DNA of 64,000 nucleotides. Origin: Lycorma delicatula (Eukaryota; Arthropoda; Insecta; Hemiptera; Fulgoridae). The translations under genes and the position numbers were made by a program. Shown here piece after piece: positions 1-10,800 of the stretch. The stretch spans positions 84,592,103 through 84,656,102 of the forward strand of contig NC_134461.1 of the NCBI RefSeq assembly GCF_047948215.1, read 5' to 3'. The notes under the pieces are model-generated. The model worked only from the letters and a program-made list of their open reading frames with translations, ran no database searches and was not told where the DNA came from. The first letter of the stretch is position 1. Each line of letters begins with the position of its first letter.

Positions 1-59
1 AGCAGTTAGTGTAGTTTAGATCTGTTTTAAGATATGAGCTATAAAAGTTAAAATAAAAT

Positions 60-1565
60 TTACCTGTAACTTTAGTTTCTACGTCACTGTAGTACACATA
101 CCTCCAATTGCAAGCTTAAATGATTACTGGAAATTTCTGATGATGTTAATGTTATTTCTTCTGATAATCTAATTTTGGGTGAATTTAATTTAAATGAAGT
201 TAACAGTATTAACTTAAATTTTGTTCACTAAGATTCCATTCCAAATGCGGACTAATATACTAGTAAAAACTGAACATGAATTATTTCTTGAAGTTAGTTA
301 TCATCTTTTGCTACTATAGTTGAACTCAAGTTAATAATAATGAATTCACTTTAAAAATTGTACCAGATAATCATATCTTAATTTTAAGTAGGTTAATTTT
401 TATTTGCTAGATTATATATTAAGGAGTACATATTGGAGTAGTTTGTACAATTATACAGATTCTGATGATGCATTTAATTGTTACTGTATATTGTACTGAC
501 CACTTGTGGTTGTATACCATTATTAAAGCCAAGTACCCACTTTTATTTAGTTGGAGCAATTATACAAAACATTAAATAGAAAATTAAAGCTGCTTGAAAA
601 AAACATGATTCTTGGTATTATTTGAAAACATTTAGGGACATAAGGTCTGTTCTTAAGTATAATGTTATATTTCCATGCATGATTTGTAGCAGGATGTTCA
701 TAGTAATGTAAAACAGTTTGGAATTTTGTTAACAGCAAAAATAATTCTAAAACTGAATAATCTGAGTTTTGAAAAAAGTACAAGATTCCTAGTAGTCTTT
801 TCCAAGGATTTTAAAATGATTATTTTTCTGCCATGTTGATTTCCATTCCTGATGCAAATCATGACTTTGATAGTACAAAGAAAAATCTACATTGTCCAGC
901 AGATTCAGATTTAGAATAACATTGTAACTAGAGATGATATTAAGAGTGGTGGTTAGATCCTTAAAATCTAAGGAATCAATTGTGACCTCATTATTAAAGG
1001 ATATATGGAATTCTTGTTGGATTATCTTCTGTTTTAATTAAATCTACTGCTGAAAGTATAAATATTTCCTTCAAAATGGAAAAAAATTGTGGTTAATCAA
1101 AGTATCTAAGTTAGGAAAATTGAGAGAGATTTGAAACTATGTGTCCATTTCATTAACTAATTATTCAAACGTGTGATTTATAGAATGATTTTAATAGTTT
1201 TAAGTGCCTTTGTGCTCCTTTCTTCCATGGATTTTTGCTCGATCATTCCTCTGTAACAAATCTTCATCTTTTTAGGTGTGATGTGTTATATGAATGGACA
1301 GTAATTCTTTTACAAATACTGCCTTTCTTGATTTTAAAAAGCACTTGACAGGAATATCACAATGCCCTGCTAAAAAAGGTTATAATTGGTTGGGTTTTCA
1401 GACATAACTTTCAAAAGTTATTTGAAAGGGCGCATCTTATGTCTTTAAAAAATGGATTATTTAAACCATTTATTAGCAGTTTGGGAGTTTTGAAGAAGAG
1501 AAACTTCGATCCTCTACTTTTTTGATATTTATTAACGATAAACACTCAAAATTAACTCAGTGTCA
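60..1565 (+). pseudogene. Degraded Jockey/CR1-like non-LTR retrotransposon (endonuclease to reverse transcriptase)
   Basis: No open frame survives, but pieces of a LINE ORF2 appear in the right order in shifting frames. An endonuclease-like VVHIPP is at 89-106. A piece reading ISDDVNVISSDNLILGEFNL (about 138-197) resembles the GDFNLP motif of AP-type endonucleases. Reverse-transcriptase pieces follow: AFLDFKK (1321-1341), LVGFSDITFKSYLKGRI (about 1387-1437), a GVxxxxxFDPLLF stretch like the GVPQGSxLGPLLF motif (about 1487-1525), then LIFIND just after it in another frame. The catalytic YADD region is missing, probably because the RTE-like LINE downstream cut the copy. It lies upstream of the first visible Msh6 exon and is presumably intronic. 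The family assignment rests on remembered motifs, so Jockey versus CR1 is unresolved. Confidence 0.6.
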
Positions 1566-1594
1566 AATAATGGGCAGGCAGGAGTAGGTTTCAT

Positions 1595-1885
1595 AACCCA
1601 CCGGGTTGGTCTAGTGGTTAACGCGTCTTCCCAAATCAGCTGATTTGGAAGTCGAGAGTTACAGCGTTCAAGTCCTAGTAAAGCCAGTTCTTTTTACATG
1701 GATTTGAATACTAGATCGTGTATACCGGTGTTCTTTTGTGGTTGGGTTTCAATTAACCACACATCTCAGGAATGGTCGAACTGAGAATGTACAAGACTAC
1801 ACTTCACTTACACTCATACACTCATTCATCCTCTGAAGAATTATCTAAACGGCAGTTACCGGAGGCTAAACAGAAAAAGAAAGAA
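1595..1885 (+). mobile_element. tRNA-derived SINE (family A), full-length copy with 15-bp TSD
   Basis: The 5' end is tRNA-like. It has a box A-like TGGTCTAGTGG (1608-1618) and a box B-like GTTCAAGTCC (1666-1675), spaced as in a pol III promoter. An 18-bp perfect palindrome CCAAATCAGCTGATTTGG (1631-1648) lies between them. A unique body follows, then the tail CATCCTCTGAAG...GGAGGCTAAACAG and an A/G-rich end. The copy is flanked by the 15-bp direct repeat AGGAGTAGGTTTCAT (1580-1594 and 1886-1900), the hallmark of target-primed insertion. The flanks join in frame across the endonuclease of the surrounding RTE-like LINE, so this is a SINE nested in a LINE. Further copies lie near 6.8, 24.7, 44.3, 47.6, 47.9 and 56.9 kb. 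Confidence 0.9.
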
Positions 1886-1900
1886 AGGAGTAGGTTTCAT

Positions 1901-4531
1901 GATGAACAAGAAGATAGGGAGGAGAGTGGAGTATTTCAAGATGCATAGCGATAGAATCATTGTAATAAGGATAAAATCAAAACCTAAACCGACAACGATT
2001 GTTAACGTCTATATGCCTACAAGCACCCATGATGATGATGAGGTAGAGTGTGTATACGAAGAGATTGATGAAGCAATTAAACACGTAAAAGGAGATGAAA
2101 ATTTAATAATAATTTGAGATTGGAATGCAAGCATTGGAAAAGGCAAGGAAGGAAATATAGTGGGTGAATACGGGCTGGGCAAAAGGAATGAAAGAGGGGA
2201 CCGACTTATAGAGTTTTGCACGAAGTATAATTTAGTAATTGCCAACACCCAATTTAAAAATCATAATAGAAGAATATACACTTGGAAAAAGCCAGGCGAT
2301 ACTGCAAGGTATCAGATAGATTATATCATGGTTAAGCAAAGATTTAGAAATCAACTCGTTGACTGCAAAACTTACCCTTGAGCAGACATTGATAGCGACC
2401 ATAATTTGGTGATAATGAAATGTAGATTGGGGTTTAAAAACCTGAAGGAAAGGTGTCAGATGAATCGGTGGAATTTAGAGAAGCTTGAGGAAGAGGAGGT
2501 AAAGAAGATTTTTGAGGAGGACATCGCAAGAGGTCTGAGTAAAAAAGATAACGTAGAAAATGTAGAAGAAGAATGGGAGAATGTTAAAAAGGAAATTCTT
2601 AAATCAGCAGAAGCAAACTTAGGCGGAATAAAGAGAACTGGTAGAAAACCTTGGGTTTCAGACGATATATTGCAGCTGATGGATGAACGTAGAAAATATA
2701 AGAATGCTAGTGATGAAGAAAGTAAAAGGAACTATCGGCAATTAAGAAATGCTATAAACAGGAAGTGCAAACTGGCGAAAGAAGAGTGGATTAAAGGAAA
2801 GTGTTCAGAAGTGGAAAGAGAAATGAACATTGGTAAAATAGACGGAGCATACAGGAAAGTTAAGGAAAATTTTGGGGTACATAAATTAAAATCTAATAAT
2901 GTGTTAAACAAAGATGGTACACCAATATATAATACGAAAGGTAAAGTCGATAGATGGGTGGAATATATTGAAGAGTTATACGGAGGAAATGAATTAGTAA
3001 ACGGTGTTATAGAGGAAGAAGAGGAAGTTGAGGAGGATGAAATGGGAGAAACAATACTGAGATCTGAATTTAAGAGAGCATTAAAAGATTTAAATGGCAG
3101 AAAGGCTCCTGGAATAGACGGAATACCTGTAGAATTACTGCGCAGTGCAGGTGAGGAAGCGATTGAGAGGTTATACAAACTGATGTGTAATATTTATGAA
3201 AAAGGGGAATTTCCGTCAGACTTCAAAAAAAGTGTTATAGTCATGATACCAAAGAAAGCAGGGGCAGATAAATGTGAAGAATACAGAACAAGTAGTTTAA
3301 CTAGTCATGCATCAAAAATCTTAATTAGAATTCTATACAGAAGAATTGAGAGGAGAGTGGAAGAAGTGTTAGTAGAAGACCAATTTTGTTTCAGGAAAAG
3401 TATAGGGACAAGGGAAGCAATTTTAGGCCTCAGATTGATAGTGGAAGGAGGATTAAAGAAAAACAAACCAACATAGTTGGAGTTTATAGACCTAGAAAAG
3501 GCATTCGATAACGTAGACTGGAATAAAATGTTCAGCATTTTTAAAAAATTAGGGTTCAAATACAGAGGTAGAAGAACAATTGCTAACATGTACAGGAATC
3601 AAACAGCAATAGTAACAATTGACGAACATAAGAAAGAAGCCGTAATAAGAAAGGGAGTCCGACAACGATGTTCCCTATCTCTGTTACTTTTTAATCTTTA
3701 CATGAAACTAGCAGTTAATGATGTTAAAGAACAATTTAGATTCGGAGTAACAGTACAAGGTGAAAAGATAAAGATGCTACGATTTGTTGATGATATAGTA
3801 ATTCTAGCCGAGAGTAAAAAGGATTTAGAAGAAACAATGAACGGCATAGATGAAGTCTTACGCAAGAACTATCGCATGAAAATAAACAAGAACAAAACAA
3901 AAGAAATAACAAAGAAGGACCACTGAATGTGAAAATAGGAGGAGAAAAGATTATGGAGGTAGAAGAATTTTGTTATTTGGGAAGTAGAATTACTGAAGAT
4001 GGACGAAGCAGGAACGATATAAAATGCCGAATAGCACAAACTAAACGAGCCTTCAGTAAGAAATATAATTTGTTTACATCAAAAATTAATTTAAATGTCA
4101 GGAAAAGATTTTTGAAAGTGTATGTTTGGAGTGTCGCTTTATATGGAAGTGAAACTTGGACAATCGGAGTATCTGAGAAGAAAAGATTAGAAGCTTTTGA
4201 AATGTGGTGCTGTAGGAGAATGTTAAAAATCAGATGGGTGGATAAAGTAACAAATGAAGAGGTATTGCGGCAAATAGATGAAGAAAGAAGCATTTGGAAA
4301 AATATAGTTAAAAGAAGAGACAGACTTATAGGCCACATACTAAGGCATCCTGGAATAGTTGCTTTAATATTGGAAGGACAGGTAGAAGGGAAAAATTGTG
4401 TAGGCAGGCCACGTTTGGAATATGAAAAACAAATTGTTAGGGATGTAGGATGTAGAGGGTATACTGAAATGAAACGACTAGCACTAGATAGGGAATCTTG
4501 GAGAGCTGCATCAAACCAGTCAAATGACTGA
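1901..4531 (+). pseudogene. RTE-like endonuclease-reverse transcriptase ORF, inactivated
   Basis: Conceptually one polyprotein. The endonuclease part has VNVYMPTS (about 2000-2025), a DWNA motif just after 2117 (GDFNA-like, the G codon now TGA) and SDHNLV (about 2392-2409). The reverse transcriptase has RKAPGIDGIPVELL (about 3099-3140), LEKAFDNVDW (about 3489-3520), a variant FVDDI in place of YADDI (about 3783-3797) and YLGSRITEDG (about 3974-4003). The C-terminal part has GHILRHPG and GRPR, usual in this group. It is broken by in-frame stops at 2115-2117, 2379-2381 and 3474-3476, and by a frameshift near 3915 (frame 3 to frame 2). The long remaining frames show moderate age. The part before 1901 lies left of the SINE. 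It is not a host gene. Confidence 0.85.
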
Positions 4532-4728
4532 GGACAAAAAAAAACCCTCATATGTTAATGTTTATTTCCCAAAAATATCTAAAATGTTCTAAAAATATCA
4601 AAATATCTAAATGTTTATTTCCCATTAATTTTATTTTCTCCATTGTTTTACTGGTATAATGAAATCAGATTTGCATTTCATTGGTAGTATTATTACATGC
4701 CCTGATTTAATTTCATTAATATTTACAG

Positions 4729-4841
4729 GTATTGGATGCTGTTACATTAAGGAATCTTCATGTTCTTGAAAATTCATCAGGTGGTGTTGAAGGCACTTTA
4801 TTGCATAAACTTGATAACTGCTGTACTGCATTTGGAAAGAG
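4729..4841 (+). CDS. Msh6: Msh6 exon (core/lever start)
   Basis: Acceptor ATTTACAG precedes [19 protein letters not shown]; donor GTAAAT follows the AG of a split Arg codon. Phase 0 in, 2 nt carried over. It is the first Msh6 exon visible here, corresponding to the MVLDAVTLNNLE stretch of vertebrate MSH6. Confidence 0.93.
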
Positions 4842-7800
4842 GTAAATATTAAATACATCCATTTAATAAATATGCAGTGATTCACAAAAAATATAATAAA
4901 CTTTCAGGGCATGTTCTACTGGTGTAAATAAAGAAGAAAGTTCAAGTAACCATTTGGAAACTATTTGTTAGTAAGTGTTGGCTGTGAAAGATTTCAGCCT
5001 GTCTTCTGTGATAAAATTAAGCCATATTGTAATTCTTGGAACCCAAATTAACAGGTGCATATAAGGGAAGTATATAAGGGGTTTTTACATAAAATATGAC
5101 CTGAAAAATTGAGAAAAAATAGGTCTCAGGAATAAATTCAGTATTAAAAATGTTTCTTGAAAGTGAAGAACATAATTTGTCTAGGTTATGAAAATATATC
5201 ATCAGATAAAAGAGATAAAGAACTGAGACGGAAAAATTTCAGTCTCCATAGTAGAGCAGTAGTGTCTCAGTTTTATATCTGGAAGGTCCTGGGTTCAAAT
5301 TGTGAACAGGCATGGCATGTCTCATGTGTTACAAATTTTCCATTCCACATTCCCACGTACAAGTTCAAGCTTATATGGTGAATCTATTAAAAATAAAAAA
5401 AAACTGTTTGGTGGAAAAAAGAATCTTTAATATTGACAATGCATACAACTAATATTAATTTTTTATAATTTCTTGATAAAATGTTCTTTACCTAGTTTTT
5501 ACTGTATTTCAGTGGTTTTCATTTAAATAATATTCGAAGCAGTTTTGTTCTCTTGTATGTTGTTACATTTTTTTTGTCATATTTTAGAATTATTTTATAT
5601 ATAGTTTTGACTATGTACATTCAGTAAAAAAAAAATTAGTATTTTGCTCTAATGTAATTTGTGTTTCTTAAAATGTATTAAATCATTTGTTATAAAAATT
5701 AACTAAACTTTTTTGTTATTATTGTATGTTTAGTAACTTTATATTATATATAACTATTTTTGTTATACAGGTTATTATATCAGTGGATGTGTAGCCCATT
5801 ATATAATGTTAAAAGTATAATTAGTCGTCAGGAAGTTGTATCAACTTTAATTCAGAATTCACATGTAGTTGATGAAGTAAAACCATTATTAACACAGTTG
5901 CCTGATTTAGAAAGACTGTTATCAAGGTTGGTGAAATAATTTTTTTTTCAAGTTTTTGTGGTAAAACATTATTATAATACTACTAAAGAGACTATTTGAA
6001 ATTTGTAAAATAAATGGAACTGCATGTACCAGAGTTAGCTGAAGTAAGATCCTTATTTTCGTCCGTTTAAATATTATAGTAAACATAAAAGTTTTATAAA
6101 GTACTAGATTTTGTATTAAATTAACATAATAAAATAATTTAATGTTTTATTAAATTTCTAAGCATTAAATAGAATTATGGGGAAATGAATATCTTAGTCA
6201 TTTTGTTAGAAAAAATGTTTATTTAGATTACATGTACTCAGTTATAAATTTCAACTTCAAATTGTAAATTTTTATTTGTTTTGAGTCAGGTATCATGTTT
6301 AATGGTTTGACTCCATTTTTATTATTATAATATTCTTTGTTCATTTGCTGGCACTTAGCCAGAATGTTAAGTTCAAGTTACATTATATAAACACAGAACA
6401 TAAACAGGTATTACATTTTTGACATCAGATACAGGTTGCAAATAAATATGAAACCTTAAAACAATTAAATATTGCTTAAAATATAAATTCAGTCAGCAGT
6501 CTGACATGAGCTGTAAGCACTCATAAAATGAGTAAAAGCTATTATTTTATAAGCCAGTTATATTTTGTTTTAAACTTATCAAACTTGAGCTAAGCAAGTT
6601 AAAAAAAATTATTCCATTTCCAATTATTTTTTCCTACATAGAGGAAATTAAGTGATGGATGAACTGCACACTTGAATCTTGAGTTAAGGGTGTAGATGTT
6701 CAGAAGGGATATTTTCCTGACTTGCTTTTTTGTAAAATGGAGTATATATACAAGATCTTTCTTTTCTGTTTAGCCTTCGGAACCCCCCCCCCCCCTTAAG
6801 GTATTACTTCAGAGAATGATATGTATGAATGAAGTGTAGTCTTGCACACTTTCAGGTCAACTATTTTTTAAATGTGTGGTTAATTGAAACCCAGCTACCA
6901 AAGAACACCATTATCCACGATATATACAAGATCTATACAAAACTTATTGACCTTTTTATTTTAAAATAAAAATATCTTGCTTGTTCAATTCAATTTTTAG
7001 CTATTACCTCCTTCCAAGTGTGATTCTCATGATGTAGTACACTAAACCCTGCACTTATCCCACTGTTAAAAATTTATGGAGGTATTGTTTTAGTGATTTT
7101 CAGCTTTGTCATTTCATCTTTTTAAATTTCCTTTTGCCTCATAAAGACATTTATGTGGTATTTTCAGTTCGAGGAAATATCATAATTCACATTGGGAAGA
7201 AATAAAGAAGATATGCGACTAACAAACTTGGAGGGTCTGTATGTGTGTGGTTAAAAAAAAAGATTTTGCACTAGATATAAGGAATGATCCGGGGTATTTC
7301 ATGATGGAGTGTCTAATTGTCATTTATTACCATAGATCTGGTGTTTTGCTTCCAACAGAATCACTAAGTGGATAAAAACCTTGTTTATAATAGTATTTAT
7401 TAATGTTTAACCTTCTGGATATTCATAATGTACAAGTCTTCTATATTTATTTATTATGCTTTTACGGCCAACATGGGACCACTTAAGTCAATTTTAGTTG
7501 GATCTTTTCTGAGAAAAGCGTGTTATTTTACTCTTCCGAGCTGCCCAGTATTTCTTCATCCGTTCAGATCTTGCTTTCTTTTCTTCATCCGTAAACACCC
7601 TCTTCGTTGTATTTTGTCGTTTGTCTGTCTTTTGTTTAAATCTAATGCTTTTATCTTTTAGCTTTGTAATTTTTCCAGTTTTATTCTGTAGGTCAGTCAG
7701 GGAAATTCCCAATTCTTTCATATCTTCTCTAATTTCTTTGATCCATCCTACTTCTAGCTTTTGGAACCAGAGCTTTTCAATGATATTTCTTGACAGTCTT

Positions 7801-10800
7801 GTTTGCGGTGTCCTTATGAGATGACCAAAGAAAGAGATTCTTTTTTTCCGCATAGTATCAGTAACAGGCTCTATTTCTCGATACACCACCTCATTTGGCA
7901 CAATCCACCATTGGCCTTCTTTTTGGTGTTTTTTATTGATACACGTTCTGACAATTCTCCTCTCTATTTTCAGAATTTTTTCAATTCGGTTTTTCTGAGT
8001 GATTTTGAAAAGGGTCTCGCTTCCGTAGGTGACTTCTGGCTGTACTACAGTTTTATAATGTTTAAGTTTTGTTTTAGCAGAAAGGCATTTTTTGTTATAT
8101 GTTGACCAAGTTAATTTTTGGGATTTAATCATTTTATTTGTCTTGTTTTGCCATGTCACTTTTTCATTTAAATTATAAGTTATTATTTCCCCTAGATATT
8201 TAAATTGTTTTACTATTTTCATTTTCTGATTGTTTACCGTAATGTGCTCTATTACCAGAGGATCTATGGCCATTAGTTCAGTTTTTTCGAAAGAGATATA
8301 TGAAGCCCTATCTTTTGTGCTAGGTTTTGAAGGCTCATGATTTGTGTTTTGGCTTCTTGAATATTATTTGCTAAAAGAGCGAGGTCATCTGCAAATCCTA
8401 GGCAATTTAGTGTGATGGAGTTTTTCTTAGTACCCATTTTTATATTTTTGGGATTTATTTCATACCATTTTCTCATGACAAATTCAAGGGCGCAGTTAAA
8501 AAGGAGTGGTGAGAGGCCGTCTCCTTGCCTCAATCCAGTTTTTATGTAGAAGGGTTGAGAGAGTTCAGCTCTGAATTTCACTCTGGACTGGGTATTGGTT
8601 GAAGTTAATTTTATCACGTTTACGAGTTTAGGGTGAAGGCCCAGGTTTTTCAGAATATTCAGCATGGATGGTCGGTGTATACAATCATAGGCCCTTTTAA
8701 AGTCGATGAAGGTGATTATTAGTTGTTTTTTCCGTCTTTTATATAAGTCCATCATAAGTGTTAGGGATATTATTTGCTCCGGGCAACCTCTCCATGGCCT
8801 AAATCCCCCTTGGTATTCCCCAAGTTCCAGTTCAAGTTGGTCTTTGCATCGGTTGTATATGATTCTCGACAGGATTTTGTATGTGCAATCCAGAAGAGAT
8901 ATGCCTCTGTAGTTTTCCGGATTAGTTTTATCCCCTTTTTTATGTAATGGATGAATGAGGGCTGTGGTCCAGTGTTCTGGAAGTTTTTCTTCGTTCCATA
9001 TTTTCACGAGGCATAGATGTAGGGAAGTTTTGACTGAATAAACTGATGAGTGTTTCCAGAGTTCTGCGAAAAGCTGGTCTTCTCCGCTTGCTTTGTAGTT
9101 TTTTATTTCATTTAAGGCTGCGAGAACTTCTTGAATTGTTAGCGGGTTGATATTTACTGGTGAAGTTTTAACTGGAGTTTCAGTGTCAATCTCAAAAAGC
9201 TCTGGGGGGTCGTCACAGTTGAGGAGTCTATTGAAGGTTTCTGCCAAAATTTCAGCATTTTCTTTATTGGTGTGGGCCATATTTCCTTTTTTTCCTCTCA
9301 GCATAAGGGTGGGTGGTTCATATCTTTGAAGAGCCTGACCAAAAATTTTATAATAGTCTCGGAAGTTAGTTTTCTTGGAACTTTCTTCTATTTGCTGAAT
9401 CAAGTTTTTGTGGGCTTGTCGTTTGGTTCCTCTTATAATTTTCTGAGTTATTTTCCTTTGTTTGGTGAATTCATGGTTAGATTCTTCAGTTTTCTGGGTT
9501 TGGTGGTTGATCCAAGCCCGGTGTCGGTCTTTGACTGCTTTGTCACATTCTTCATTCCACCATTGGTGTTTTTTTCTTGGGTTTATAGGGGCTAGTTCTT
9601 CAGCTATTTCTTTCAGTTGGGATGTCAGTTCTTTTAAATTATTAGTTAATTTGATTTTTTTTGTTGTTTCTTCAAAGATGGCATTGTTTATTAATTTATG
9701 TGGATCATAAGCTCTTTTGTTTTTAGGTTGGGATTTTTTCTTTTTATGCGGGGTGAATTTTATTTTAACTTTAATTAAGTAATGGTCCGATCCAGTATCT
9801 GTTCCTCTCAAGACTTTTACATTATAAATCTCCTTGTGATAATTCCGGTCCATGCAAACATGATTGAGTTGCCATTCCCCTTTTTTCCAATCTGGGTGTT
9901 TCCAAGTCTTCAATTTGTTTGGTTTTCTCATAAAATAGGTGGATTTTGAGATCATATTATGGTTTCTGCAAAATTCTACAAGTCTTTGGCCGTTCTTGTT
10001 AGTTTTCTTTTGGGCAGGCCATTTTCCGATAATATCACGATATCTTCGTTTTTACCAAGTTGGGCATTAAAGTCCCCTATTAAAATCTTGGTGTGGGTCT
10101 TATTTATGTTGTTTGCAGTTTGGTCAAGAAGTTCCCAGAATTTGTCCATCTCTTCTCTATCTTTTTTAAGATTGTTTTTATCATTGGTGGGAGCATGGAC
10201 ATTTATTATGGTGTAGAATTTATTGACTGATTTTAGGGTTAAGGTTGAAATCCTGGGGGAGTAAGACTTAAATTCTACGACTGAATCAATTATTTTAAGA
10301 TTGATTGCAAATCCTGTTCCAAACTGTGGGCAATTCTTCATCACACGTTTCCCGGGGATTCCTTTGTAAATTCTGTAACCCTGAGATTCAAACGGCTCTC
10401 GATCGGTGTTTCTCATTTCTTGAAGTCCTGCGATTAGGATATTTTGTTTGTCCATTATGTCTGTTAGAGTTTTTAATTTGCCGGGTTGAGTTAGAGAATT
10501 AATGTTGTAAGTGGCAATGTTGTTTATTTGCTTGTGTCTTATCCTCAATTTTGAAGTTGTGTTGTTTTTGGGTGTTTCCAAATGCTCCGATTCATTGTTA
10601 TCTTTTAAGCAGCTGCCCACCGGATCCGAGTGCAGCCTTCTCTGGTATTTACCAGACGGTGGATTTTTTCTTAAAAGACCTTCCATATTTGACTTTCAAA
10701 GGCAAGTCAGCCTTGGGTGGGAATAAATTCCCGAGTTACAACTCTGGATGTGATCCAGAGAAGTGTTCAAGTCTTCTATAATAATAATAAAATCATCAGT

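Larger units (their letters stand above)
1566..4545 (+). mobile_element. RTE-like LINE, 5'-truncated, split by a SINE
   Basis: A non-LTR retrotransposon coding for an AP-type endonuclease, a reverse transcriptase and the C-terminal region typical of RTE-like elements. The left edge is approximate: the endonuclease reading resumes at about 1566 (NGQAGVGFM), continues after the SINE insertion (1595-1885 plus its 15-bp TSD) and runs to the stop at 4531. A short A-run follows (4536-4545). I could not find a clear TSD for the LINE itself. It appears to have landed in the older Jockey/CR1-like relic on its left. Confidence 0.8.
7446..10767 (-). mobile_element. Near-intact EN+RT LINE (RTE-like), about 3.3 kb, with 13-bp TSD
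   Basis: A complete-looking non-LTR element on the reverse strand, bounded by the perfect 13-bp repeat CAAGTCTTCTATA (7433-7445 and 10768-10780). Its 5' leader (10687-10767) contains a perfect hairpin (10742-10760). The coding part runs 10686 to 7494 and the 3' end is a short A/T-rich AATAAATAAA-like tail next to the left TSD. The coding region has only two frameshifts and no internal stop, so the insertion is much younger than the other elements here. It lies inside an older mariner relic within a Msh6 intron. Confidence 0.9.

Noticed and set aside
547..783. 78-codon reverse frame
   Set aside because: Overlaps the degraded Jockey/CR1-like relic and shows no domain.
1595..1690. Possible tRNA gene (box A and box B present)
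   Set aside because: The anticodon arm is replaced by a palindrome, there is no acceptor-stem pairing, and the unit repeats with TSDs elsewhere: a SINE head, not a tRNA gene.
2732..3178. 148-codon reverse-strand frame
   Set aside because: Antisense shadow of the RTE-like reverse transcriptase; Ser/Phe/Leu-rich product from purine-rich coding DNA.
3973..4551. 192-codon reverse-strand frame
   Set aside because: Antisense of the C-terminal region of the same LINE.
6783..6795. C homopolymer as a functional element
   Set aside because: Interrupts a SINE tail; more likely slippage or a sequencing artefact.
9272..9595. 107-codon forward frame, with neighbours at 9462-9710 and 7803-8105
   Set aside because: Forward shadows of the reverse-strand LINE protein.
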